This document shows positions 7,242 to 12,578 of a stretch of 12,578 nucleotides of DNA, in pieces; position 1 is the first letter of the stretch; each line of letters starts with the position of its first letter. The translations under genes were made by a program, and so were the position numbers. Origin of the DNA: Candidatus Nitrosopumilus sp. GTDB lineage: Archaea; Thermoproteota; Nitrososphaeria; Nitrososphaerales; Nitrosopumilaceae. The stretch is taken from positions 1 to 12,578 of the forward strand of contig JAOUAY010000025.1 in assembly GCA_029860565.1 (NCBI GenBank), written 5' to 3'. The notes beneath the pieces were generated by a model that did no database searches, was not told the DNA's origin, and was given only the letters and a program-made list of their open reading frames with translations.

Positions 7242-7599
7242 TTGGACTTTGATAAACGGTATGTTGATGTCATGAAAACAAATTCTACCATTCGCTATGC
7301 AGTAATTCAAAATAACACTGGTGAAAAAATCTGTGGAGGATTTAGAGACAATACCAATCCTTGATGATGATGAACTCAAGATGATGCATTATTATGCAAG
7401 TCAAAGATGGCAGACTAGAAAAAATATCGAGCATAAACTTGGCAATACTAAATATACCATGGCAGAATATGGTAAATTAAAACGAATTACATTTCCAATA
7501 AATGAAAAATACATGCTATTGATCACAACAGAAATCAGTACCGATCATGTAAATGTCATTGACAAAGTTCTTGAGTTGATACGTGATATTAAAAAATAA
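7242..7599 (+). CDS. DUF6659-like protein, reading frame apparently shifted once
   Basis: Read naively, the gene would start at GTG 7321 and give 92 residues (LDDDELKMMHYYASQRW, then TKYTMAEYGKLKRITFPI, then YMLLITTEI). That matches only the middle and end of the thaumarchaeal DUF6659-type family as I remember it. The missing N-terminus is present in another frame from TTG 7242: LDFDKRYVDVMKTNSTIRYA, then VIQNNTGEKICGGFRDNTNP, ending at TGA 7362-7364. The two frames overlap between 7321 and 7361, and a +1 shift (one extra base) joins them as GGFRDN-PILDDDELKMM. This could be a real disabling mutation, a sequencing error, or programmed slippage at CCT-TGA. The function of the family is unknown. 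A TATA box 26 bases ahead of TTG 7242 supports the longer gene. Confidence 0.6.
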
Positions 7600-7644
7600 T
7601 TTCTTAATGTAAAGTAATAATAATTATCAAAAATATGTATGAAC

Positions 7645-7854
7645 ATGAAAATTAAATGCCCAAAATGCAAAGAAAATGCAGAATTGGCAATGGATTATTC
7701 TGTAGTAAAATGTGGCTCTTGTGATTTAGATATGAGTTATGGAGAATATGTAAAATTTGTAGCTCATAATGAATCAAAATATTCAGATATTTTAGGAGAT
7801 TATACCGGTAGTACAGAAGGTCAAACTTCAGGTTCATTAGATGAATGGGATTAA
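7645..7854 (+). CDS. Small zinc-ribbon protein of unknown function
   Basis: A 69-residue protein with two Cys pairs, C5-P-K-C8 and C23-G-S-C26 (numbered from ATG 7645), so a compact zinc ribbon at the N-terminus. It is followed by a short aromatic linker (SYGEYVKFVAHNESKYSD) and a polar, acidic tail ending in LDEWD with no predicted structure. I do not recognise a named family; a role in nucleic-acid or protein binding is typical of such ribbons but not shown. An ATG two codons upstream (7639) is equally possible. The A/T-rich TAATAATAATTAT near 7615-7626 would suit the start at 7645. It follows the DUF6659-like gene by 45 bases. Confidence 0.7.
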   Translation: MKIKCPKCKENAELAMDYSVVKCGSCDLDMSYGEYVKFVAHNESKYSDILGDYTGSTEGQTSGSLDEWD

Positions 7855-7879
7855 CAACATTGTAAAATCATTCATCAGA

Positions 7880-7887
7880 TTAAAATA
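7880..7887 (+). promoter_or_regulatory. TATA box for the membrane protein at 7914
   Basis: TTAAAATA centred about 30 bases before the TTG at 7914, within range for a message with a leader of a few bases or none. Confidence 0.4.
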
Positions 7888-7913
7888 ATTAGCTTAACAC
7901 ATTTCAAACATCA

Positions 7914-8555
7914 TTGGAATTTTTATTAGAAAATATTCTTAATTTAGTAGGATTTTTGGTAGGACTTTCTATAGGAGTAATGTCATTTATCGGATTTAGG
8001 AATACTGGAAGTCCAACATTATTTAGATTGACAATTGCATTTATTTCAATAAGTTTAGGGTTTTTTGTTATTTGGACAGGATATATGGTAGAAGACTTTG
8101 TTATAAAATCAGGAAGTATTGAAAGATGGATTCAAACTTTAGGAATTATTATTCAAACAATAGGGTACTTTTTCATTGCATTCTCACATAGCATAAAATC
8201 ATTTTTTCCAAAATCTAGTTACTTTAGATCAGTTGGAATTTTACCATTGTTTTTAGTTTCTTCTGTGCAGATAGAGCATGTTTTCAGATCAATTTCATTC
8301 ATTTTGTTAGCGTATGGTGCAATTGAAACAATGTTATCATACTTTGAAAATCGAAACAAAGGAACAATCTGGGTTTCGTTGGGATTAGGACTTTTAGCAC
8401 TAGGGGAATTTTTAGGATGGTATTCATTCGTATTCCCAGAATCAATCCTGTATACAGCATCAATGATAATTAAGATTGGAGGACTGATATCATTATTCAT
8501 TCCAGTGAGCAAGGTACCCTTAACTAAAATAAAATTTGATAAAGATTTAGAATAA
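7914..8555 (+). CDS. Polytopic membrane protein of unknown function
   Basis: A 213-residue protein that is mostly membrane-embedded. Hydrophobic segments lie at about 7-28, 37-60, 72-94, 106-117, 122-144, 151-173 and 178-201, so six or seven helices. The short loops contain basic patches (KSFFPKSSYFR, FENRNKG) and the tail is charged (KIKFDKDLE). There is no catalytic or ligand-binding motif that I can name. The start is TTG at 7914; the first ATG (7981) would remove most of the first helix, and a TATA box about 30 bases upstream fits TTG. It sits between a small zinc ribbon and a winged-helix regulator on the same strand, but a possible terminator separates it from the regulator. Confidence 0.75.
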   Translation: MEFLLENILNLVGFLVGLSIGVMSFIGFRNTGSPTLFRLTIAFISISLGFFVIWTGYMVEDFVIKSGSIERWIQTLGIIIQTIGYFFIAFSHSIKSFFPKSSYFRSVGILPLFLVSSVQIEHVFRSISFILLAYGAIETMLSYFENRNKGTIWVSLGLGLLALGEFLGWYSFVFPESILYTASMIIKIGGLISLFIPVSKVPLTKIKFDKDLE

Positions 8556-8579
8556 TTTTAATTCAGGCTCAAAATTTTG

Positions 8580-8615
8580 AAGAATTGAAAATTTGTCAAA
8601 TTCTTTTATCTTTTT
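8580..8615 (+). terminator. Possible terminator after the membrane protein gene
   Basis: AAGAATTG (8580-8587) can pair with CAAATTCTT (8597-8605) with one bulged base. The weak hairpin is followed by T-rich CTTTTATCTTTTTA. Archaeal termination needs mainly the T-tract, so the hairpin may be incidental. It begins 25 bases after the stop of the gene at 7914. Confidence 0.35.
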
Positions 8616-8675
8616 AGTATATTGGAAAATATCAACGTCCTCTCATAGAAATTAGAAGAATAGTCTATAACGTAA

Positions 8676-8963
8676 ATGGCAGAATATAGAACACATATGA
8701 AAATTATCAGCGACATTCTAGCAACAACAAGAGATGATCTTCAAGATGAAGATGGAGCAACAGTTACTTATCTAATTAGAAAGGCAAATATTTCACATTC
8801 CAGAATTTCAAGAATATTGAAAACTTTGGTATCACAGGGGCTCTTAGAAAAAACAGATAATCAAGGTTCAAATAAATATAAAATTAGTCAGCCGGGTAGA
8901 GAATTCTTACAAGCATATTACACATTTACAAATTTTGCAGATAATTTTGGATTAAATATCTAG
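8676..8963 (+). CDS. Winged-helix DNA-binding protein (HTH_45-type)
   Basis: A 95-residue predicted transcription regulator. It begins with a helix (YRTHMKIISDILATTRD), then a helix-turn-helix in which VTYLIRKANISHSRISRILKTL (about residues 30-51) supplies helices two and three. LVSQGLLEKTD leads into the wing, and NKYKISQPGREFLQAYYTF closes the fold. This order matches the small winged-helix proteins (PF14947, HTH_45) that are expanded in thaumarchaea. There is no ligand domain and no Cys, so it probably acts as a dimer. Its targets are unknown; the palindrome at 6348-6362 is a possible target only by proximity. The ATG is the first in frame, and no strong TATA box is seen directly upstream. 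Confidence 0.85.
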   Translation: MAEYRTHMKIISDILATTRDDLQDEDGATVTYLIRKANISHSRISRILKTLVSQGLLEKTDNQGSNKYKISQPGREFLQAYYTFTNFADNFGLNI

Positions 8964-8993
8964 TCATCCACATATTAAATTCATCAAAATCCG

Positions 8994-8999
8994 TATATT
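8994..8999 (+). promoter_or_regulatory. Possible TATA box ahead of tsaC
   Basis: TATATT at 8994-8999 would start transcription near 9023, about 45 bases before the tsaC ATG. That implies a leader rather than a leaderless message, and the leader would hold the 14-codon open frame at 9031. Confidence 0.3.
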
Positions 9000-9068
9000 C
9001 ATAATTTGAAGGAGTAGACATATTTTTCAAATGAAAAGAGCACAATGTAAAAAGTTATTCAAAAGTAA

Positions 9069-9698
9069 ATGGTAATTAAACAAAAAAGAATAGATGAAAT
9101 ATTGAAAGTAAATTGTGATAAAGAAGGAATTGTAAAAGCTTCTCAAATAATCAATCAAGGAGGAATTGCAATATTTCCAACAGATACAGTATATGGAATA
9201 GGATGTGATCCATATAATAAAAAGTCGGTAGAAAAGATTTATGAAATTAAATTCAGGGACATTACAAAATTAGTTCCAGTTTTGGCATATTCAAAAGAAA
9301 CAGCTGCTAAAATTGGTCACATTGACGAGTTTACTGAAAAAATAGTTGAGAAATTTTGGCCAGGCCCATTAACAATAATCCTGAAACTAATAGATGAAAA
9401 TTTAAAAAAATCATTAAATTTGAAAAATAAAATTGCAATTAGAGTTCCCAATCACAAATGTACATTAGAATTATTGAAGAAATGTAATTTTCTTGTTGGG
9501 ACTAGTGCAAATATTTCTGGATGTTCACCATACACAGATCCAGATGAATGTTTCAAAAAGTTACAAAATTATGATATTTTTGTAGATGGAGGAATAATTA
9601 CAAGTAAAGCAGTATCAACAATAATTGAAATAGAAAATAGAGAGATCAAAATTATTCGTGAAGGCTATTTAACTAAAGAGGAAATTTTGAGATTATGA
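9069..9698 (+). CDS. tsaC: Threonylcarbamoyl-AMP synthase (TsaC/YrdC type)
   Basis: Makes threonylcarbamoyl-adenylate from threonine, bicarbonate and ATP, the first step of t6A37 formation on ANN-decoding tRNAs; KEOPS performs the second. The 209 residues cover only the YrdC domain, so this is the short TsaC form without the Sua5 C-terminal domain. Motifs in order: P37-T-D-T-V-Y-G43, K61 and R63 in EIKFRD, WPGPLT at 97-102, RVPNH at 125-129, TSANISG at 145-151 and STIIEI near the end. The usual K-x-R-x(n)-KP motif has LVPVL here. Its TGA overlaps the next gene's ATG (ATGA). The upstream leader contains a 14-codon open frame whose stop overlaps this start. Confidence 0.93.
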   Translation: MVIKQKRIDEILKVNCDKEGIVKASQIINQGGIAIFPTDTVYGIGCDPYNKKSVEKIYEIKFRDITKLVPVLAYSKETAAKIGHIDEFTEKIVEKFWPGPLTIILKLIDENLKKSLNLKNKIAIRVPNHKCTLELLKKCNFLVGTSANISGCSPYTDPDECFKKLQNYDIFVDGGIITSKAVSTIIEIENREIKIIREGYLTKEEILRL

Positions 9699-10216
9699 AT
9701 CTTATAATTACCTGTGCTAGGCATCTTGAACCTGAAACTGAAGAAGAATTAACATCTATTTTAGAAGAATTTGGAGATTCTGATGTTAAAGTTTCAATTA
9801 CAAACATGTCAGGAATCTTAACAGCTGAGACAAAACTTAATCCTATTGATGTTGTAAGAAAAATTAAAGAAATGCTTCTTGATGAACCATGGAGTGTCAG
9901 ATATTGTTTAAGAATTATACCAATACAGAAAGTCATTGAAACAAAAATTGAAGAGATAGAAAAAAGTATCGTAGAATGGTCTGATCAAATTTTAGATGAC
10001 GAAACATATAGAATATCAATTGAAAAACGAAACTCAAATGTATCTAGTCAAGAAATAATTACAAAAATTGCAGATAAAATAAAAAATAAAGTCTCCCTTG
10101 AATTTCCAGACAAAGTTCTCTTAATTGAAATTTTGGGCAACATGACAGGGATTTCGATACTTAAAAAATCAGACATATTGAGCATAGAGAAGACTAAACG
10201 AAGTATATCAGAGTAA
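9695..10216 (+). CDS. THUMP-domain protein, Tan1-like
   Basis: A 173-residue RNA-binding protein that resembles Tan1, the adaptor needed for N4-acetylation of tRNA C12 in eukaryotes; archaeal homologues are short like this one. It starts with an alpha/beta segment (NLIITCARHLEPETEEEL), and the THUMP core spans about 50-160. Its conserved part is SVRYCLRIIPIQKV near 67-80, a match to the R-x-x-P pattern, and VLLIEILGNMTGISIL near 141-156 closes the domain. There is no catalytic domain, so it would act as a tRNA-binding partner. ATG 9695 overlaps the tsaC stop as ATGA, with AGAGG about 13 bases upstream, so the two genes are translationally coupled. The 3' end overlaps the convergent fusion gene by 9 bases. 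The acetylation role is inferred from the family. Confidence 0.85.
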   Translation: MNLIITCARHLEPETEEELTSILEEFGDSDVKVSITNMSGILTAETKLNPIDVVRKIKEMLLDEPWSVRYCLRIIPIQKVIETKIEEIEKSIVEWSDQILDDETYRISIEKRNSNVSSQEIITKIADKIKNKVSLEFPDKVLLIEILGNMTGISILKKSDILSIEKTKRSISE

Positions 10217-10981
10217 TATTGCTGCTTTTTCTATTAAAATATCTTCTAGTTGATTTTTTGAGTAAATTGAATCAACGTGTTTTTTTGTTATTTTGAAATA
10301 TTTTTTTAAATACAAGTCATTGTTTTTCGAAAATATATTTACAGATATTGGCAACAATTCATGGTATAATGAATTTAGACTTTTTTTGTTTCCAATTGCA
10401 ATTAAAATAAAATTAGTATCAGGTTTAATTCCAATATTTTTTATTGCATCAGAAATTTGTGTGGTTAATGCAAATCGCATAAGAATATCAGTTTCAAATT
10501 TGTTTGAAAGTAAAATATCATTTTTTTTAGACTCAAGAGATAACAAAACAATTTTTTTCAAATGATAGTTATTTAAAATGAAATTACTAGATATTGCTTG
10601 AAGCATAATTTTTGGATATTTTTTTCTTAGGTGATCGATAAATTTTACATTAATTGATTTTTGACCTTTAATCTCAATTACTTGGATTTGTTTCTTAGAA
10701 CTCTCAAAAGTTATTTTTTTCAATGAGCCTCCATGAATCACAGGTATTATACTTACAAGATCATTATTTTTTATTTTTGTATATTTTCCATCCATAGCAG
10801 AAGAATCAGATCCGTTTATAGCAATCAAAATATTATCAGTATCAAGTTTGGGGGAATCTGCAGGTTTTAGTACTAACAATAAATCAATTAATTCTTGAAT
10901 AGATATATCAGATTTATCAATTTTCAATTGCTCTGTTAAAAAAGACTTCCTGGCTCCGCCTACAAATTTTACAGTGAACAT
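10208..10981 (-). CDS. Ubiquitin-like (MoaD/ThiS/Urm1) domain fused to KEOPS subunit Cgi121
   Basis: A 257-residue two-domain protein. Residues 1-85 are a ubiquitin-like domain: KFVGGARK, SIQELIDLLL, ILIAINGSD and VSIIPVIHGG, ending in H83-G84-G85 as in Urm1, but followed by more protein rather than a stop. Residues about 86-257 match Cgi121, the KEOPS subunit that binds the tRNA 3' end. The match covers NKFETDILMRFALTTQISDAIK (compare NSFWMEILVRASGQTQIHEAIK as I recall it from Methanocaldococcus), IGIKPDTNFILIAIG and the last helix LEDILIEKAAIL. Cgi121 alone is about 145-175 residues, so the N-terminal domain is extra. ATG 10981 has a TAAATATT box (11009-11016) about 32 bases upstream. The neighbouring tsaC supports a t6A role. 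Confidence 0.8.
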   Translation of the reverse strand: MFTVKFVGGARKSFLTEQLKIDKSDISIQELIDLLLVLKPADSPKLDTDNILIAINGSDSSAMDGKYTKIKNNDLVSIIPVIHGGSLKKITFESSKKQIQVIEIKGQKSINVKFIDHLRKKYPKIMLQAISSNFILNNYHLKKIVLLSLESKKNDILLSNKFETDILMRFALTTQISDAIKNIGIKPDTNFILIAIGNKKSLNSLYHELLPISVNIFSKNNDLYLKKYFKITKKHVDSIYSKNQLEDILIEKAAILL

Positions 10982-11008
10982 ATCAATCTAATTTAAAACC
11001 TAGAAATT

Positions 11009-11016
11009 AATATTTA
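11009..11016 (-). promoter_or_regulatory. TATA box for the ubiquitin-like/Cgi121 gene
   Basis: TAAATATT on the minus strand, about 31-32 bases ahead of the ATG at 10981, in the 40-base gap after the eS17 stop. The fusion gene may therefore have its own promoter as well as read-through from eS17. Confidence 0.4.
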
Positions 11017-11021
11017 GTTTA

Positions 11022-11363
11022 TTATTCAGTTTTCTCTTCAGATATTTCTTCTACTGAAGCTGTTTCCGTAACAGTTTCAGGTGTTTCTTCTTCAATTATA
11101 GCAGATTCAGAAACTACCGTATCAGTCTGGTCTTCCATTTGTTGTTCAGATTTTGAAGATTCAATTCGAGATTGTTTGGCTTTTTCTTCACGGATTTCTT
11201 TTTTGATAAATTTTGTAATATATCCTGCTATTTTATTTTTCAAACCCTTAGAACGTATGATAGAAATTTCATTCAAGGCTTTTTTGTTATCAACAAAATC
11301 TTCACCAAATTTAGATTTGTGTCCATCTAGAACCTCATATGAGAGTCGTTTTATCCTATCCAC
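11022..11363 (-). CDS. rps17e: Small-subunit ribosomal protein eS17 with an acidic tail
   Basis: A 40S-type ribosomal protein found in archaea and eukaryotes. From GTG 11363 the product has 113 residues. The first ~60 are the S17e fold: DRIKRLSYEVLDGHKSKFGEDF, NKKALNEISIIRSKGLKNKIAGYITKFIKKEI, close to eukaryotic [25 protein letters not shown]. The last ~45 residues form a Glu/Thr/Ser-rich acidic tail (EEETPETVTETASVEE), absent from the usual 60-70-residue archaeal protein. The frame stays open to TTG 11405, but GTG is preferred because TATAAAATA sits exactly 26 bases ahead of it. The gene is downstream of a TatD-family gene and 40 bases upstream of the Cgi121 fusion. Confidence 0.9.
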   Translation of the reverse strand: MDRIKRLSYEVLDGHKSKFGEDFVDNKKALNEISIIRSKGLKNKIAGYITKFIKKEIREEKAKQSRIESSKSEQQMEDQTDTVVSESAIIEEETPETVTETASVEEISEEKTE

Positions 11364-11384
11364 TGGTCGTCTAATGAAAGGGGG

Positions 11385-11393
11385 TATTTTATA
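11385..11393 (-). promoter_or_regulatory. TATA box for eS17
   Basis: TATAAAATA on the minus strand, followed by CCCCC, centred 26 bases before the GTG at 11363. It lies one base after the stop of the TatD gene. It decides the GTG start, since the alternative TTG at 11405 lies upstream of the box. Confidence 0.65.
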
Positions 11394-11394
11394 C

Positions 11395-12150
11395 CTATAT
11401 TCCAAGAAACGAATTTGAATTAGTTTCCAATAAGGACGTCATTTCATCAAATGATTTGCCCAAAATTTTTGAAGCACAAAAAATAACACTAGGAATAAAG
11501 CTGATTTGCCCAGATTTCATCTCAAAGCATCTAGAAAACCTCACAGGACCATCAGTTTCAACAAGGATTTTTGATTCATCAGTTTTTGACAGTAATGTTT
11601 GTTTATCATTTGCATAAATCATTACAGGTCCATATGATACAAAAAACCCCATATCCATAGCTTTTTGAAGTTGTTTTTTATTTCCATCAAACCAATGTAA
11701 TAATGCATGTTTTGTATTATATGAGGTCATAATTTGAAAAACTTCATCAAGACTTTTTCTTGAATGAATTGAAACTGGTTTGTTAAATTTTTCAGCAGAA
11801 GATAACAAAGATTCAAACACATGATTTTGTCTTTTAATATCATTATTATCATTTGTATAAGTTGGATCTAATCCTATTTCTCCAATTCCAGAAATATTGC
11901 AATGATTTTCTTCAATTAGATTCATCATATTTTCAAGTTTATCATATGCACATTCTGGATGAATTCCAATAAAAGGCAAAACTAGATCATTTTTTTTTGC
12001 AAGTTCTAAAGTTTGCAATGAGTTTTCATAATTCATTGACACACAACATGCTTTGATTTTTAAATATTCCATTTCCTTTAAGATGAATTTCATATCAGAA
12101 AAATATACAGGATCGGACAAGTGTATATGAGAATCAAAATACCAAGTCAT
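11395..12150 (-). CDS. TatD-family metal-dependent hydrolase/nuclease
   Basis: A 251-residue TIM-barrel hydrolase of the amidohydrolase superfamily; TatD enzymes are Mg-dependent DNases. All metal ligands are present: H8 and H10 in FDSHIHLSD, E91 in GIGEIGLDPTY, H129 in PVSIHSRKS, H152 in ALLHWFDG and D200 in VETDGP. GIHPE at 62-66 is the other family signature. Length is normal (about 250-260). The substrate is not fixed by the motifs; a DNA or nucleotide role is the family default. The ATG at 12150 is divergent from the histone gene, with a TTTATAC box centred about 30 bases upstream. The stop is followed at once by the eS17 promoter. Confidence 0.88.
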   Translation of the reverse strand: MTWYFDSHIHLSDPVYFSDMKFILKEMEYLKIKACCVSMNYENSLQTLELAKKNDLVLPFIGIHPECAYDKLENMMNLIEENHCNISGIGEIGLDPTYTNDNNDIKRQNHVFESLLSSAEKFNKPVSIHSRKSLDEVFQIMTSYNTKHALLHWFDGNKKQLQKAMDMGFFVSYGPVMIYANDKQTLLSKTDESKILVETDGPVRFSRCFEMKSGQISFIPSVIFCASKILGKSFDEMTSLLETNSNSFLGI

Positions 12151-12176
12151 TTCTTTATTAATTCTTAAAATAGTCT

Positions 12177-12185
12177 GTATAAATC
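12177..12185. promoter_or_regulatory. TATA box between the TatD and histone genes, usable in both directions
   Basis: GTATAAATC on the plus strand reads GATTTATAC on the minus strand. It is about 30 bases from the TatD ATG (12150). For the histone (12247) it would give a leader of about 40 bases. No better box is visible at the leaderless distance for the histone, so a shared box is possible. Confidence 0.4.
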
Positions 12186-12246
12186 GATTCCTTAGTAATA
12201 TTTTTTCACTCGCTATCTTTTTTCGGAAAAAATTAAAACAAAGTTC

Positions 12247-12468
12247 ATGAAATCATCCGAATTAGGATTATCTGCAATGTATAGAATTTTGAAAAAAGCA
12301 GGGGCAGAAAGAGTTAGTGATGAATCTGCTGATGAATTAAGAAGAGTGATTGAAGAGATTGCAGAGGGTATTGCTAGAAGCGCTGTTGATATGGCCTCGC
12401 ATGCCAGTAGAAAAACGGTAAAGGGAGAAGATGTGAAGTTAGCTTCAAAAACATTTAACAAATTCTAA
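12247..12468 (+). CDS. Archaeal histone (HMf family)
   Basis: A 73-residue DNA-wrapping protein made of a single histone fold. After a short N-terminal helix ([20 protein letters not shown]), the long central helix is [27 protein letters not shown]. Then comes the second loop with R55-K-T and the last helix [13 protein letters not shown]. It aligns along its length with HMfB ([40 protein letters not shown]). It has no C-terminal tail, so it should form the plain dimer that stacks into hypernucleosomes. The ATG is the first in frame. It is divergent from the TatD gene and precedes tRNA-Cys on the same strand. Confidence 0.95.
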   Translation: [73 protein letters not shown]

Positions 12469-12476
12469 TCTAAAGA

Positions 12477-12485
12477 GTTTAATTG
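12477..12485 (+). promoter_or_regulatory. TATA box for tRNA-Cys
   Basis: GTTTAATTG centred 26-27 bases ahead of the first base of the tRNA at 12508, and 8 bases after the histone stop. It suggests the tRNA has its own promoter. Confidence 0.5.
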
Positions 12486-12489
12486 TTCA

Positions 12490-12502
12490 TTTTGTGTTTT
12501 TT
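12490..12502 (+). terminator. Possible T-tract terminator after the histone gene
   Basis: TTTTGTGTTTTTT lies 22 bases after the histone stop and just before the tRNA. Archaeal polymerase stops at T-runs of this kind. No hairpin is evident. Confidence 0.35.
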
Positions 12503-12507
12503 AAAAC

Positions 12508-12578
12508 GGTACTCTGGCAGAACGGTTATGCGTGAGCCTGCAAAGCTTATACAAGGGGGTTCGACTCCCTCGGGTACC
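12508..12578 (+). tRNA. tRNA-Cys (GCA), complete except the discriminator base
   Basis: The cloverleaf can be folded by hand. The acceptor GGTACTC pairs with GGGTACC at the window end (one T-G pair). The D stem is GCAG/ATGC with a G13-A22 mismatch. The anticodon stem is TGAGC/GCTTA around the loop CTGCAAA, giving anticodon GCA (Cys). The T stem is GGGGG/CCCTC around TTCGACT. There is no intron. Base 73 and any CCA lie beyond the window. Confidence 0.9.

Noticed and set aside
7105..8655. The 14-base sequence CTCATAGAAATTAG occurs at 7105-7118 and again at 8642-8655.
   Set aside because: At the first site it includes the start codon of a minus-strand gene and at the second it is leader sequence of a plus-strand gene, so the contexts do not match; with this base composition a chance repeat is more likely.
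1..12578. CRISPR arrays, insertion sequences, attachment sites or prophage genes.
   Set aside because: I saw no regularly spaced direct repeats, terminal inverted repeats or transposase, integrase or phage genes; base use is uniform across the window.

Overview
The window looks like chromosome from an ammonia-oxidising archaeon of the Nitrososphaerota (Thaumarchaeota), most like Nitrosopumilus. The evidence is a strongly A/T-rich sequence, archaeal information-processing genes (aIF2-beta, eS17, a tailless HMf-type histone, a KEOPS Cgi121 domain), a short archaeal PurA, and archaeal TATA boxes centred about 26 bases ahead of start codons. Many genes therefore look leaderless, including some with GTG or TTG starts. 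No rRNA, insertion sequence, CRISPR array or phage gene is visible, and no stretch over 300 bases lacks a gene. The longest gap is 592-842, which holds two outward-facing TATA boxes and otherwise only A/T-rich sequence.

Layout. 1-591 (minus): the start of aIF2-beta, cut by the window edge, preceded by a 50-residue zinc ribbon. 843-3854 (plus): a membrane-anchored unknown protein, a DUF373 membrane protein, a cis-prenyl diphosphate synthase and a Nudix hydrolase coupled to it. 3834-6289 (minus): pyrF, an unknown gene overlapping it, and purA. 6370-6831 (plus): an unknown helical protein divergent from purA, with a perfect palindrome in its promoter. 6828-7109 (minus): a zinc-ribbon/YggX-like protein. 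7242-8963 (plus): a probably frameshifted DUF6659-like gene, a small zinc ribbon, a polytopic membrane protein and a winged-helix regulator. 9069-10216 (plus): tsaC and a Tan1-like THUMP gene, overlapping by ATGA. 10208-12150 (minus): a ubiquitin-like/Cgi121 fusion, ribosomal protein eS17 and a TatD-family hydrolase. 12247-12578 (plus): histone and tRNA-Cys(GCA).

How the genes fit together. The core is translation and nucleotide metabolism. TsaC makes threonylcarbamoyl-adenylate, which the KEOPS complex (including Cgi121) transfers to tRNA A37 to make t6A. The THUMP protein resembles Tan1, an accessory factor for tRNA acetylation. PyrF and PurA serve pyrimidine and purine synthesis, and the cis-prenyltransferase makes the polyprenyl carrier lipid for glycosylation.

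The most interesting observations are the Urm1/MoaD-like domain ending in an internal Gly-Gly fused to Cgi121, the frameshift in the DUF6659-like gene at 7320-7364, and the perfect palindrome just downstream of the TATA box of the gene at 6370.
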